Source: Litomosoides sigmodontis (taxonomy: Eukaryota; Nematoda; Chromadorea; Rhabditida; Onchocercidae). From it: a stretch of 64,000 nucleotides of DNA. Position numbers and translations under genes: made by a program. Below the pieces are notes generated by a model. That model searched no databases. It was not told the DNA's origin and was given only the letters and a program-made list of their open reading frames with translations. Each line of letters begins with the position of its first letter. Position 1 is the stretch's first letter. The DNA lies in assembly GCA_963070105.1 (NCBI GenBank), contig OY718807.1, positions 6,839,483 through 6,903,482 of the forward strand, given 5' to 3'. Of this stretch, positions 1 to 12,994 are shown in pieces.

Positions 1-3000
1 TTAAAATTAGGAGAACCTGCAGCTCCACCAAACAACGGATGCAAAGGGAAGTAAGTAGTCGGAAATAACAATGAGAGGCGCACGTGGTTTTCCCATCAAC
101 ACTGCGCCATCATCATAATTGTATTCATCATTTCAATTGAACCTTGAACTAGCTGTTCCCTTGCTTAATTTGTGTTAAACACTGAAAGGAGGAAAATTTT
201 GAAATTGAAGAGGCATTACAATTCTAGTGCGAGCAATGAAACCCTTAGATTTTAAGAGAGAAAGGAAAAGGAAATTCCCACAAAAGTAATTAAACAAATA
301 TCTGCTTGTCACAATCCCAAATTACCTCTTCGTGGTACTGTTTACTGTATCTTCGATTGGGAATGTCGGGAAACCTGAAATAAGTTCAACACTGAGAGCA
401 CAGCCCTTGCCCCATCATCAGTTTCGTGGCGGCTAATCGTCTTGTAAGCTTCCTCATTCACTCACCGCACCTGACCTTTGACATGCCTACTCCCACCTAT
501 GCAACCTTTGCTCCAACCTATCCACCCCTACTCTAAATTAAATGTAAATTCCTCCTTACATTTCATTCAGCCACAGTCTAACTCTAAATTACTTTGATAA
601 GTCACTCAGTCATACTCACACCTGTATATATGGACTGGTGGGATCAGCGTGACGTGTAATTCGTTATTCAAGCATTATTCAGCAGCACCAATTTTCACCG
701 TAATAATATCATCTTGTACTGGTTTGACCGCCACTGTAGAGGCGATGAAACCTCATCCATCAATTACTATCCCTCTCTTCACTCCTCTATTGATATTCGA
801 ATTGATCTAAATTCCCAATAAACTTTGAGAAATAAAATTTGTTGTGGATCAACAGAGAATACAAAATATGAAAAAAAAATCTCAACAAACAGTTCAAATG
901 GAAAGTAAAAGGTGCAGCAGTTCTCTAAATTTTCCATTTTATTTTGATGCTTTTAAAGATTCAGAGTTCAATCATGCAAATTTTTATCAGGGAAATTATT
1001 ACATTTGTCTTAATGATTAGTTTTATCCAATCATCAATTATGATTTCGAACGAAAATGGACACTGACTGGTCACCAATCACTCTGAAATATATCACCCAA
1101 ATAAATAACTGTCTTTTCTACCTTGAACCAATTAGAAGTTTCGCCATAAGCAGTAAATTTAAAGTCTAAAGGTGCGTCTACAGTAATTAATTTTTCAAGC
1201 GTTGATAAGGATTTCCTATCTGTTCCAATTGAACAGTTGGAAATTATGACATCGTAGATGCATATTTCTAATGAAATTTCCGATGAGTTTACGAAGTTTC
1301 ATCTCCAGCCTCTCACAAATAAGTTGTCCGATTACCTTTTAATTAGTTGCCCGATAATTACTTAATTTACTCTAAAACTGAAAAGAAATCGTTATCGGTT
1401 ACTGCCTGATAGCAATGGCTGTAGCACACCTACAACATTTACAAATTTTCAACTTTTTGTGTTTTGTTTGTTTGCTAAATCGAAGTGGAATGAAAATTAG
1501 CGAATGAATTCCATTCAAACATAAAAATTGATTGATGGAAATTTTAGTGTTTCTGCTCACCATAGGCCTTTCACTAACTTGTAGGCACGGTCAAACGGAA
1601 ATCTAGGGTCAAATTTAGGCAATGTGCCAAACAGCTGACAACTGCATCATTCCGAGGCTTTTTTAAAAGACCGCTTTCGGTCCACTTTTCTCTATCGTAT
1701 CGTTGCGCCACCTTTTGTCAAATTTTCATCTCATTTCGTGAACTTTCCGACATTCTATGCTCGCCATATTGCTCCTGCAACGATTTTTCCTCTCTTCCTT
1801 TCACTGATTCAAATCCATTTATATGATAAGTGAGATCTGTTTTACTTCCGGAAAACGAGTTTCCGAGTGACAATGCAGGCAGATCAATTACTGCGGAAAG
1901 CATCTTTTGAAGACGTAAATGTTGGAAAGCCGGAAATTTAGGCTTAGGCTTCATCCTTTTTCTCTCCTGTCTCTCTCTACCTCTTTCTCATCATATAAAT
2001 TCCTCTCTAATTGCTTTTTTCCGATCTACGGATTGCACAGTAAGTAATGAAACTTGTCAAATAATTTATACCGGAGGTGTGTCTAAGTATACAAAAAGTA
2101 TCACAGTTTTCAGCATCAAGCCTAGTCAGGCCTTCCTACGTATGACGTCATGTATATATCAAATCGAGAAACGGATGATGTTGAAGGTGTTGTAATTGGA
2201 ATATATACATGTTGTAGGCCACAATATTATCCTATCGAGAGTAGCATCTAATTTTTTCATCAATTTTAACTGTCATATTCAATTATTTCACACCAAATAT
2301 AATGGAAAATGCGAGCGGTCAAAAATCAAGAATTTGAAAAATCCAATCTCACCTGTTTTCATTAACCTGCGATTTCAACGTTGGCAGTGTGGGTTTCCGT
2401 AGATGTTTTTTGTGATAAAAACTAGTTGCCTTCGCCAATTTAAGATTATTTTGGCATCAAATGACTCAATTAATTATTTAGAACTCAGCATCAAATGACT
2501 GAATTAATTATTTAAAACTCAATTTTTTGTTATTATCTAGAAGTTCCATCAAAAGGGTTTTATGTAGCGAAATTATTTTTGGGATTTTTTAAAACTATCA
2601 CGTGAAACATCGCAGTTTTTCTTTCTTTCAATTTGAGGTAGTAAAATAATTTAAAAATAAATTCAAATATTAGCCGGTAATCGAGGACTTATCAACTTCG
2701 CAGTGATTGGTGCATCTGAATAGATAGTACGAATTCTCATTAACAGTACACGCGCGTACACGTACGTACTAACATTTAGATATTAAAAATAATTGTATTG
2801 GCTTCCTATATAAAATTTGACAGCTAGTTTTAAAAAAACGCTGAACAAAATGAGCGCACATGTTACGTGTCGTTGATTTATCCTCCCAATTCCACACGAG
2901 AACTGCTAGCTCAGTGTTAGCACATAGTTTTAAATGAAACTCTCGATGAGTGTCAACGTGTGTTTACCAATCATATCTTGAAATCACTTCTTAAAAGTAT

Positions 3001-3429
3001 TTTCAAACTTTCAAACAATTCGATCAATTGAAAAGCAATTAATTTGCAACAGAACAAATAAAATGATAGCTTTATCAGGAAATGATAGCTTTAAAAACGA
3101 ACACGTCAATAAGGGAGAGGAAGGGTCACTTGTCACCTATCGACGTATTCATTTTTAAAGCGATAACTTAAATAAATGAGAGATCTCTTTCTTGGAAAAC
3201 TTGGAATGCGTCATGAGAGATATTAGAATTAATAAGCTTCAATTGCTAATTGTAAGTTTCAGGTATTTCATCATATTAACTCTTACGTTTTATAGAGCTT
3301 ATACGAATGTGTGTACGTGTAGTAGAGATTGGCATTTCTATCTGTGCAATATTTGCATATCAGATACCTATGCTACCACCATTACTAATAATTCTCTTCG
3401 TTAGCTTGTTAATACAAAAAAAAAAGGAA
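1..3429. other. Noncoding stretch, no gene recognised
   Basis: AT-rich sequence with stops in all frames. The longest open frames (about 70-80 codons) lack matching splice signals or recognisable domains. The only structure I can support is the 34-bp direct duplication at 2454-2521. The stretch may hold the 3' flank of the minus-strand gene that ends at 3430. Confidence 0.6.
2454..2521. repeat. Tandem duplication, two 34-bp copies
   Basis: Two head-to-tail copies at 2454-2487 and 2488-2521 begin GCATCAAATGACT and differ at only two positions. This is a recent local duplication in noncoding DNA. No function is apparent. Confidence 0.9.
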
Positions 3430-4738
3430 TTAATTATGAAGAGATTGTAGCACTAATAAGGAGTAACTTGAGCTTACAGATTTACGGTCCATAGAATTTC
3501 GCTGAATAAAGCATATGATGAAAACTGTAGTAACAAATGCAATCGATAAAATTACAACCGTCCAGCACAGATGACCACATGAACTGGTGGCAGTATCGTT
3601 CGTAAAATTGCGTTCTTCCTCTTCCTCTTCCTCTTCCTCTTCCTCGTTGAATACTCGTATTGTAACAAGTTTAAGATCTGAGTGAAGTAACACAGAGAGT
3701 AAGTGTTCTCTTGACTGTATTACTTTACCAACAATATTCAAATCGAGATGATTGGCTGAAAAGATCGAAATTTAAAAAAAAAAACTTGAGAAAACACAAC
3801 AAAAAGTAAAAAAAAACAATGTATTTAGGTTGAATAAATGCTATTGAAATCTCAAACACTGAAGTTTCTTCCAATTTTAATTATCGTATATATTAAAAGT
3901 CCACAATAGCTTCCTTTATTTTTTTAAAAATTTACTTTCTTGTATAATAGCTGCTTTAATACTAATGTATATCGTAGAAATAGCTTTAAGTTTTTTTTTT
4001 TGCTTGAACAATTTCAATTTTATAAATATCCATTGCTAAACATATGCTAAAAATTAATGCAATAGCTTGTTCTAACTTACAGCTTACATTCCCTTGACCT
4101 ATCCATTTCAGAGCTCTACAAAATTTTAACTTTCACTTTGCTCAGCGATATAAATGATAACCTTGCAGAGATGGATGAGTGGTAGCATTCCTTAACACAA
4201 GAAATGTAATGAAATTATTTGGTGTGCCGCAGAAAACAGTACCAACCAAGACATTTTTTGATTCTATCGTACTATTCAAATTGCACTGAATGGCTGTAGC
4301 ACATTCCTCGTTGATCCAACGAGCTAATGCCTCTCGAATTTTGTTCACGTTGATTTCGTGAACTGATAGACAATCGAAAAACTCAACATAAATCCATCGC
4401 GTCTCATTCCTCGCATCATTTCGCATATACTCAAAAAGAAAAAGATCGCAGCGGAATTTTTCACATTGATTATGAGAAGAGATGCGAAGCAATGATAAGA
4501 AGTGAAGAGTGAAAGAATTCCTCTCATCAACACTTGTCATATCTTTACTCGGTTGAGTAATATTGAAATTTTGAAATAACACTGTAGCAGTAGGTTAGGA
4601 GTTAGGAGCTGCAAACTGCTCCAATTGAGCAATCAATTAGCAGTCATTGGATAAATTTCAACAAACCTGAATGGCTGCTGCGGCAGCACTGATTACATAT
4701 AACCAGTTGAGGCTCAATAAACCACCGATTATGGGCAT
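3430..4738 (-). CDS. Unrecognised type I membrane protein, three exons
   Basis: I do not recognise the family. Proposed exons are about 4662-4738, 4162-4581 and 3430-3755, giving roughly 270 residues. Exon 1 begins at an ATG (4738) and encodes a good signal peptide: MPIIGG, then a hydrophobic run ending in AAAAAI. The middle exon is a hydrophilic ectodomain with several cysteines and N-glycosylation sequons (NIT, NET, NST, NAT). The last exon has an 11-residue glutamate run, a further NFT sequon, one membrane segment (WTVVILSIAFVTTVFIICF) and a short basic tail. The exon 2-3 junction (CAAG/gttatc to ttttcag/CC) keeps frame exactly. The exon 1-2 junction does not close with the best donor (CAG/gtttgt); frame is kept only with a weaker donor four bases downstream. 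The architecture is reasonable, but expression and the first junction are unproven. Confidence 0.45.
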
Positions 4739-6714
4739 GAAAAATTGAACGATTGGTAATGGGGGAAATTCCGAGAGGACGGACGGAAGAGAAGTGTTAC
4801 GCCTTTTAGCGGCACTTCCGCATTAGTCGATGTGACAGAGGCGCACACTGCAACGCAGTAGAGATAGTAGCGATAGCACCTGTAGGATAGGAAACAGTAT
4901 GCCATATCACTAATGATTATCTCTACGATTGCCCGACAACCGACAACACTCCTCCGATCATTCTCTCACACTAATTATCCATCCCTTTGCTAATTGCAAA
5001 CAACTAAGCTTTCTTAAAACTCTCTAAAAGATGAAGCGCAACTAAAGAGGAACAAGCGAAATTGTACTGTCTGAGTTCCACCGCGATAACAATTCGTATT
5101 GCTCCCGGTCGGCTGGTTAAAAGGAAAGCATTTCAAGGATCAAGGATCGATCGTCCTCGAAATTCTAGTGGTCATGTTGCATGCACTGTAGCAACAAATA
5201 CAGCCAAGGAAGAGTACAGTGCGATTGCGAGTAAGCGAATGGTAAAGTTAATAATCACAGCTGGAAGTGAATGATCGATCTAGCATTGATCACTGCGATC
5301 CGGAAAGCACCATCTACTTCATTAACATTAAATTGTTAAAAAATAGAAGAAATCGCTTTTCAACTCATACCCGAAAATATTTATTAGGCTATTTTCTTTG
5401 CTCTTGAAAAACTTCACTCAACATTTCCTCTGTCTAATGAATGCAAAGCGATCTCCTGCACAATAATTTAAATGTAAGTTCAGTGAGAGGAAATAAAAAT
5501 GATGATGATGGCGATGGTTTGATAAATAATTCTATCAAAAGAGACAAAATCGTTTTTGAAAGAAACCAATAACTGAAAATAATAATGCACAAAATGATCG
5601 TAACAAATTCATTTCAACTCTCTTCTTTAAATTGCTCTTTTCCTTTTCCACTAACTTATATGAAACTAAGAAGACTATCAATGAAGCGATAATAAAGGCA
5701 GTTGAGGTGTGAACTAATCTTATGGACGATGATGACATGCTATTTGAAAAATGTAGCGAAGATAGTGGTCACACCACACGGTAAAGCCGCCACATTTCTT
5801 ACAATGAACTGGAAAACATGCACTCCCCGTAAAATAGTTTTTTTCCTTTGCGTGAGATGATGTAAACAAATTGAAAATTGAAAGCCATGAATGAAATCAG
5901 TGGTGTAAGTCGCCGTTGTGAAGATGATTTTAATATTGATTGCGTTGGTTTACGTATCAACGTATCGTATCAACGTGCACTGTCAGTGCTACCTCATTCA
6001 GACTATTTCGAAGTATTATCACAGTGTGATTGCTATCATATATTTGCTCAATCAAACTACCAATCATTCCTTCCTCGCTTCCTGAGCAACCGAGATAAGG
6101 CTATCAACATTGGATTTGTAAAAAAAATTTCATCCCGTTACGCCTGTTTTACTAGCCATAGATGATCGTTATCAGAAAGTTCATCCGAAGTATTTAATGA
6201 TATAAATAACCTGTATGTTTCAACTATCTAAAGGTGTTAATTATGCACGGCCATCCCTTTGATGAGCCGACAAATGGGACTCAGCGATAGGCACCGATCA
6301 AGCAATGCTTTGGGGGACGCAAACTCGGTGTGTAGAAGTGATGCTGTGAGAGTGGGCGCATAGGCGCAGCAGCAGCAGACAGGAGCAGAGACAGCGAAAT
6401 AGGCACTTGCAGGCAGCACTGCAATTCTCGTTCAAGAAGAAGAAGTTGCGAAATGAGTATGAGCAGAGGAGAGTTGTGACATAGTACCCTTCGGAAGGAG
6501 GGAGAGAGGGAGAGGGAGAGTGAGGTGGAGTGGCGCCGGGGTTTCTAGGTCTAGCAGAGGTGAGGTGATCTGGTTAGTGTTTTGTCGCTGAGAAAAATCG
6601 GAAAATATAAAACATTTATTAGTTCACGGAGTAACTTCTGATTTTGACCACTCTGGACTTGATCTATCCTACTTTGTTGTTTAACAGTTAAAAGAGCAAT
6701 TTTTTTTCAGGACA
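4739..6714. other. Intergenic region between divergent genes
   Basis: This separates the minus-strand membrane-protein gene from SYF1 on the plus strand, so it probably holds both promoters. Short open frames occur on both strands, such as 5878-6165 plus, but I see no domain or consistent splice pattern. A purine-rich GGGAGAGAGG tract lies near 6500. Confidence 0.55.
6700..6714 (+). promoter_or_regulatory. Probable trans-splice acceptor of SYF1
   Basis: A T-rich tract ending in CAG (acceptor AG at 6709-6710) stands four bases before the SYF1 start codon. In nematodes such a site usually receives a spliced leader. A cis-spliced 5' UTR intron is the alternative. Confidence 0.5.
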
Positions 6715-9700
6715 ATGGCAAATCAGGTTTTGGAAGCATCTAGCAGTGCTTATGATAGTGCAGGAGAAAAGAGCAAAAAAGTCACATCAGTGATTTTTGT
6801 AGGTTTTGGAAGTTTTCATCTTGCTGGTGAAAGAAAATAGGATGAAGCATCCATTTATAATTTGATCACTTTTGATAAAAATTCACGTATGCTCTAATTT
6901 AGGAAGAGGAGGATATCGGGTTTGAGGAGGATATACTCAAAAATCCATTTTCACTTCGAAGCTGGTTAAGGTATATTGAACATAAGAAGAAATGTAAAGC
7001 GTCACCAAAACAAATCAACTTAGTTTATGAACGAGCTCTGAAAGAACTGCCAGGCAGCTATAAACTATGGTATTTATCGCTTTATAATATCATCCGTGCT
7101 ATCCTTAGATCCTTACTTAAGAATGCAATTTGGTTGCACGGCCCTGCCGTTTTGACTATCCCGTGAGGAATAGTCAGCCTTTTACTGCGAATAAAATTAG
7201 TCAAAATGGCTAGTTATAATGTGCATAAATTTAGTTATTTCATATGTTATCCCAATTTCACAATTCTCGCCACTTAATCCATCCTTGGTTTTTGTCTGCT
7301 AAATGTACACTTTACCCACTGTTACCAATAGGAAATATATTTACAAAATTTTTAGGTATAATTATCTTCGATTTCGTCGAAAGCAGGTGGTAGATAAATG
7401 TCCTACAGATCCAGCATATGAACATGTTAACAATGCTTATGAAAGAGCTTTGGTTTTTATGCATAAGGTCCGATTATTTGCTTAAGCATTTTGTTCGAGT
7501 TGTTGCTCAAACAACTTGGATATTGTTATATTTATTTCTAAATTATGTCTCATACGGATGAAGCAGTAGCGTAGCAATATAAATTCTTTTAATAGACATC
7601 CCACTTACAGGATTTAAATTAATTCATCAAGTTTCCGTTTATTATAATTTTAAAAAAAAGTTATTATTAATAAGAACAATTTTAGATGCCTCGAATATGG
7701 ATGGAATATTGTGAGTTTTTAACATTACAACGTCTTGTGACGCAAACTAGGCGAGTTTTTGATCGTTCATTGCGAGCACTGCCAGTTACTCAACATGATC
7801 GAATTTGGCCTCTTTATATCAAGTTTGTTACAAGCCACGAAATTCCGGAAACTACAATTAGAGTCTACAGAAGGTAGGTTATCATTTTTTGTTTACAAGC
7901 AGTGAAAATCTGCTGCGCTGCACATTTGCTTTTACATTTCCCTCCAGTTGATACTACATGACATTTAACTAAGAGTGCTTTTAACTATGTGCTACAAACT
8001 CTTTAATTTTCAGTCTACGTTTGGATATTATCGTTTCGACTTTCGAAAACATTTCTCAAAACTCATGCTTTTGATTAAGTATACTAGTTGCTATTTGCAT
8101 GTTTTGTTAGTATATAATAGCATACCTACAATACATAATTTAACTTTTAGATACTTGAAATTGCTACCGAAGTGTCGCGAAGATTTTGTTGATTACCTAC
8201 GCAAAATAGACCAGTTAGATGACGCTGCACAGCAACTTGCCATTCTTGTAAACGATGATAAACCATACTCCGAGCACGGCAGAACAACTCATCAAGTAAT
8301 TTCCTTGTTTCTTTTTGTCTGTAAGTTCTACTTTATTTGCAGAATATAATCAACGGTGTAAACTTATATCTATTTTCTCTTTAGTTGTGGACCGAGCTCT
8401 GTGAATTGATTTCGAAAAATCCAAGTAAAGTGCATTCGTTGAATGGCGATTCAATTATACGACAGGGTATACAAAGGTTGGTCCCTATAACAATATTAAG
8501 TAGAACTTGAGTAATTAATCACGGTACGCTGACTGGAACAGTTTGATGGGAATTGAGGCATTTCAGATACAGCGATCAGGTAGGACTTCTATGGTGCTCT
8601 CTTGCGGAATATTATATCAGAGCTGGACAGTTTGAACGGGTTAGTATTTTATTATATAGCAAATATCTTTTCTCTTAGTAGACATATTTTTTTTGCTGTA
8701 ATACAATAATTTTCTAGGTCTTGTGTGGGATACAAATTTGAAATATGAGAATTCTTTGTCGCCTATAGATCATTTTGAAGCAATTCTTAATGAGATTAAT
8801 CTCCAGGCAAGAGACGTATATGAAGAATCTCTGATATCGGTGAAAACTGTACGAGATTTCACGCAAATATTTGACGCTTATGCTAAATTCGCTGAACGCG
8901 CAACAGCCGCAAAAATGGATGAAATAGACAACGAAGATGTTGCAGCTGATGAAGAGCAACAGTTGGAATTGGAACTTCTCTTTGCAAGGTATTGTAAAAA
9001 GGGCATCTTGCTGTCGCAGTCAGTATAACTTTTTCCGCGATGTATTAATCCGCAATGTTTTTTATTTGCTGATAATGACACATACTACAAGGCGACTGAT
9101 TTTGAAATGGCTGAACTCTAAAAGTAATTGCTACATTGTTTTTCAGATTTGAGAACCTAATGGATCGTCGTCCGCTGCTTCTTAATAGCGTCTTACTGCG
9201 CCAAAATCCTCATAATGCTTATGAATGGTTAAATCGTGTTCAGTTGTATGAAGGCGATAAAAAAAAGGTAGGAAGAAAATGGAGAATGGCCATTTTAAGT
9301 TATTTTTGCTTTTTTAAAATTAATTTTAAATACGTTCTGCACATTTCTAGCAAATCGAGACATATGAACAAGGGGTGCGAACAGTACAGCCCAAGCTACA
9401 AACTGGTAAATTGTCAAATGTTTGGATAAGTTTCGCAAAATTTTATGAACAAGATGGCATGTTGAACGAAGTATGTTTTATTTATACACAATTCGTAACT
9501 GTATTGTCGGTGGTGTTATTTATTTTATGAGGCAGTTAGGGAAGCTGGTACAGTCTTTATATGCGCATTCGGTTTTTTTTTTGTTTACAGGCCATTATTC
9601 AGTAGCTTTTGCCAGACACTTTTCTTATGTTTCCTATTCAGTAGCTTTTGTTTGCAGGCTAGATTAACATTTGAAAGGGGATTGAAGCCTGAATATACTA

Positions 9701-12502
9701 AAGTAGATGATCTTGCATCAGTTTGGTGTGAGTACGTTGAATTTGAACTGCGCCACCGGTTAGTTTTCACAGTAATGCTTTTCACGTCATTAGTTTATTC
9801 TTAAAGTTTTCTTTTTATAACATATCCTTCCATCGTGATCAGTTTTGATGTTTATATTATTCTGTCCAGGAATCCTGAGCATGCTAGAAGGTTAATGCAG
9901 CGAGCAACGGCTATGCCACCTCGACGAGCGCATTACTTTGATGAAACTGAGCCAGTTCAGAATCGATTATATAAATCTTTAAAGGTTAATGAGTTTGGTT
10001 TGCGTATAAAGTTTTAATGAACAATACTATCGCAGTCTTCAATTTTTCAACCTTGTATATTAAAATAAGTCTAAAATAAGTCTCTAAATGTCACCTTCGT
10101 TAATAGCCCACTCAAGATATTTTGTTTTTAATTGAAGATCCTCGATTTCTCATGTTGTGAGATAATTGACTTCAGGTTTGGTCCCTATATGCTGATATCG
10201 AAGAAGCATTTGGCACTCTTGAAAGTTGTCAGGCTGTTTATGAAAGAATTATTGACTTGCGGATTGCTACTCCACAAGTGGTGGTTAATTATGCAAAATT
10301 TTTAGAAGAAAACAATTATTTTGAGAATGCTTTCAAGGTTAGTGTTAACTGTTTATTCTTAAAAAATTTAGTACTAGGATTTCTTTGTCACATTTTAAAT
10401 TGGCTTACATTGGCATACTGAATACAAAAATTATCCATAAATTAACATACTAGATAGACGAAAATACTAATGCTTTTTTCAGGCTTACGAGAAAGGTATT
10501 GCATTGTTTAAATGGCCAATTGTCAACGAAATTTGGACCATATATTTGGTTAAATTTTTAAAACGATATGTACGTTACTCTATCTTCTTGCTTAACTAGA
10601 TAATTTCAGGCCTACAAAAAAACATTTTATTAAATGATGTGTGAATGATGGAGTTAATTTTTGGTAATTTTTTGTGTGCTAAGCGTTTCATTTTTTTGAA
10701 GGGTGGCAAGAAATTGGAACGTGCGCGCGATCTCTTCGAGCAATGCTTGGAAAATTGTCCGCCAAAATTTGCGATGAGTGAGTGTTTTAGACTAATTCAA
10801 AAGAATGAGTTTTTCCAGCAAGTTTAGGAATATTATTTATGATTTTACTAGTTTGAGAGTATGTTGAGCTTTTATTTCACTTTACTTCTAATGTTGTGGT
10901 ATATGTTTCAATATTTTTGCACTGAAATTAAGGGTGAAACATCCAGAAAAGTATTGCTAATAAAAAGCGGAATCCATATTTCTCAAATTTATTTTAGAGC
11001 TTTATTTGCTGTATGCAAAACTGGAAGAAGAATATGGTTTGCCGCGGCACGCAATGAGCATTTATAATCGCGCGACTAGTGCAGTTGAAAAACATGAGGC
11101 ATACAGTGTACGTCTCTTTTCTTTCTGCTTTAGTTGAAACTTTCTACTTATTTCCTAAGATAGCACAATGGAATTGTAATTTTATATGAACTAGTTTTTT
11201 GTGAAATATTGATGAGGAAGGGTGCAACTTATTACGGTTTGCTTGTTTACAGATGTTTAATATCTATATTAAAAAAGCAACAAGCATGTACGGTTTGACA
11301 TTTACACGGCCAATATTTGAGCATGCAATTGGAGTTCTTCCGGAAGATCAGTCTAGGTATAATACTTGTTTTTCCCTCGTTTCAAGAAGCTCAACTGTAC
11401 AGTTCATGTCTCTAGTTTTTATTTTTGAAACTGAATTCTGATTTTTGATTTTTACTTTTAATTTGTCAAGGGAAATGAGTATTCGATTCGCACAAATGGA
11501 ACGAACATTGGGTGAAATTGATCGGGCGCGAGCAATATATGCTCATTGTTCTGAAATATGTGATCCTCGAGTATGAATTCTTTAAAAATTATTAGGCTAA
11601 AAAAATCTTGATTATGCTGTCGTTAATATCAATTTAATAAAACTAAGTGATATAGAGAATTACTGTAAAAAAATCGACTAGAAAAATGATCGACATTTTT
11701 TTCATATTTGAATTGGTCATGTTTGGATCGACATAAATTTGATCTACCACCATTAAAATTCATTTTTGTTACTGTTTTAGGTTCATGGTGTGTTCTGGGA
11801 AATTTGGAAAGAATTTGAAGTTAAGCATGGAAATGAAGATACAGTAAGGGAAATGTTGCGTATAAAAAGATCTGTGCAGGCGACTTACAACACAAATGTT
11901 AATATCATGAGCGCACAAATGTTGTCCGCAGCGGCGGGTGCAGGCGCAATCATACATGAGCGTCAGTTCGCTTATTACTCTTACTACACTGTAATTTAGT
12001 AAAATATGTAATTCGGATTTTGTTTTCAACATTTGTTTGAATTTTGCACTATAATTTTAGCGAGTACTGCTGGTGATAGCATGGCGATGCTTGAAGCTCG
12101 CGCGCAAAAGATCGCAGAAGAAGAAACAGGTGTGGTAAAGTTGCCAGTAGGCGGCACGGGTATCAAATTTGTGAGAGGAGCTACAAATGTGGTCGAATCA
12201 AATGTTACAGAAAATCCAGAGGAGATTGATATCGGAGATGATTGTGACGACGGTGAAGAAAAAAATGTAGACGGTTAGGTTTTATATGAATTGAAACTAA
12301 GCATAAAAATTTATTTTAAAAAACATGCGAAAGGCATGAGCTTAGGACATATCCAAAGCAGAATAATTGTATAATGTGTTGATTAATTAATTATACTTCA
12401 CGGAATAAAACTTTTATACCAATTTTAATAATTCCAGATGTGGAAACGAAAGCAGTACCAGCAGGTGTTTTGGGTTCACTTGCCAAAGATGATGATCAAT
12501 AA
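6715..12502 (+). CDS. syf-1: Pre-mRNA-splicing factor SYF1 (XAB2), 21 exons
   Basis: A TPR/HAT-repeat scaffold of the Prp19-associated (NTC) complex in catalytically active spliceosomes; its human orthologue XAB2 also works in transcription-coupled repair. Exons: 6715-6798, 6903-7069, 7356-7467, 7686-7873, 8151-8295, 8385-8476, 8567-8639, 8807-8988, 9147-9267, 9351-9470, 9658-9758, 9870-9984, 10176-10337, 10483-10569, 10702-10777, 10998-11107, 11253-11356, 11471-11570, 11781-11961, 12061-12273, 12438-12502. All junctions keep frame and give 865 residues, close to human XAB2 (855). Visible family signatures are the N-terminal HAT repeat ([12 protein letters not shown]), [11 protein letters not shown], the repeat [10 protein letters not shown], the acidic stretch near 740 and the conserved C-terminus [13 protein letters not shown]. 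The donor after exon 19 (c/gtcagt) is the weakest. The stop codon lies inside an AATAAA. Confidence 0.95.
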
Positions 12503-12504
12503 AC
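12499..12504 (+). terminator. Polyadenylation signal overlapping the SYF1 stop
   Basis: The sequence CAATAAAC places the TAA stop of SYF1 inside a canonical AATAAA. Further weaker signals are not obvious in the next 100 bp, so a very short 3' UTR is likely. Confidence 0.45.
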
Positions 12505-12994
12505 TTGTCGAAAATCTTTTTTATTATTTGTTTATTGTTATGTTTACTACTTCGTTCACTGTTTATTGTTTTCACATCTTTTGAAGCTCGCAGAGGTAAT
12601 TAAGAAAATAATTATGCAAAGTTATATTAAAGAAATCATTTCAAAGTGATATATGTTTTATTGTTCGAGATCCCAGTTATGGGTTAAATTTTGGCACCAG
12701 AAGCAACGTGAGTCTCTGTCGTTGAAGGGGTGGAAATCATAATGGATGTTTCTAAGTAGAGAGTTTCAACCGGACAATTTGGTTGTATAGTTCATTCATA
12801 ATGGTCTTAACAGCTGATGTGTCTCACTTTATTCTACCAGATTTACAAACCATGGACATATTTACAGAGTTCTACATTTTCTTTACAAAATTTACATGCC
12901 GTGAGACTATATATCTCGACAACAGTGCTATAGTTGTTTCTTAGTTTGATTAGCTGGTAGGCGGTTGATTCATTTGCTGTTAAGAAAAACTACC

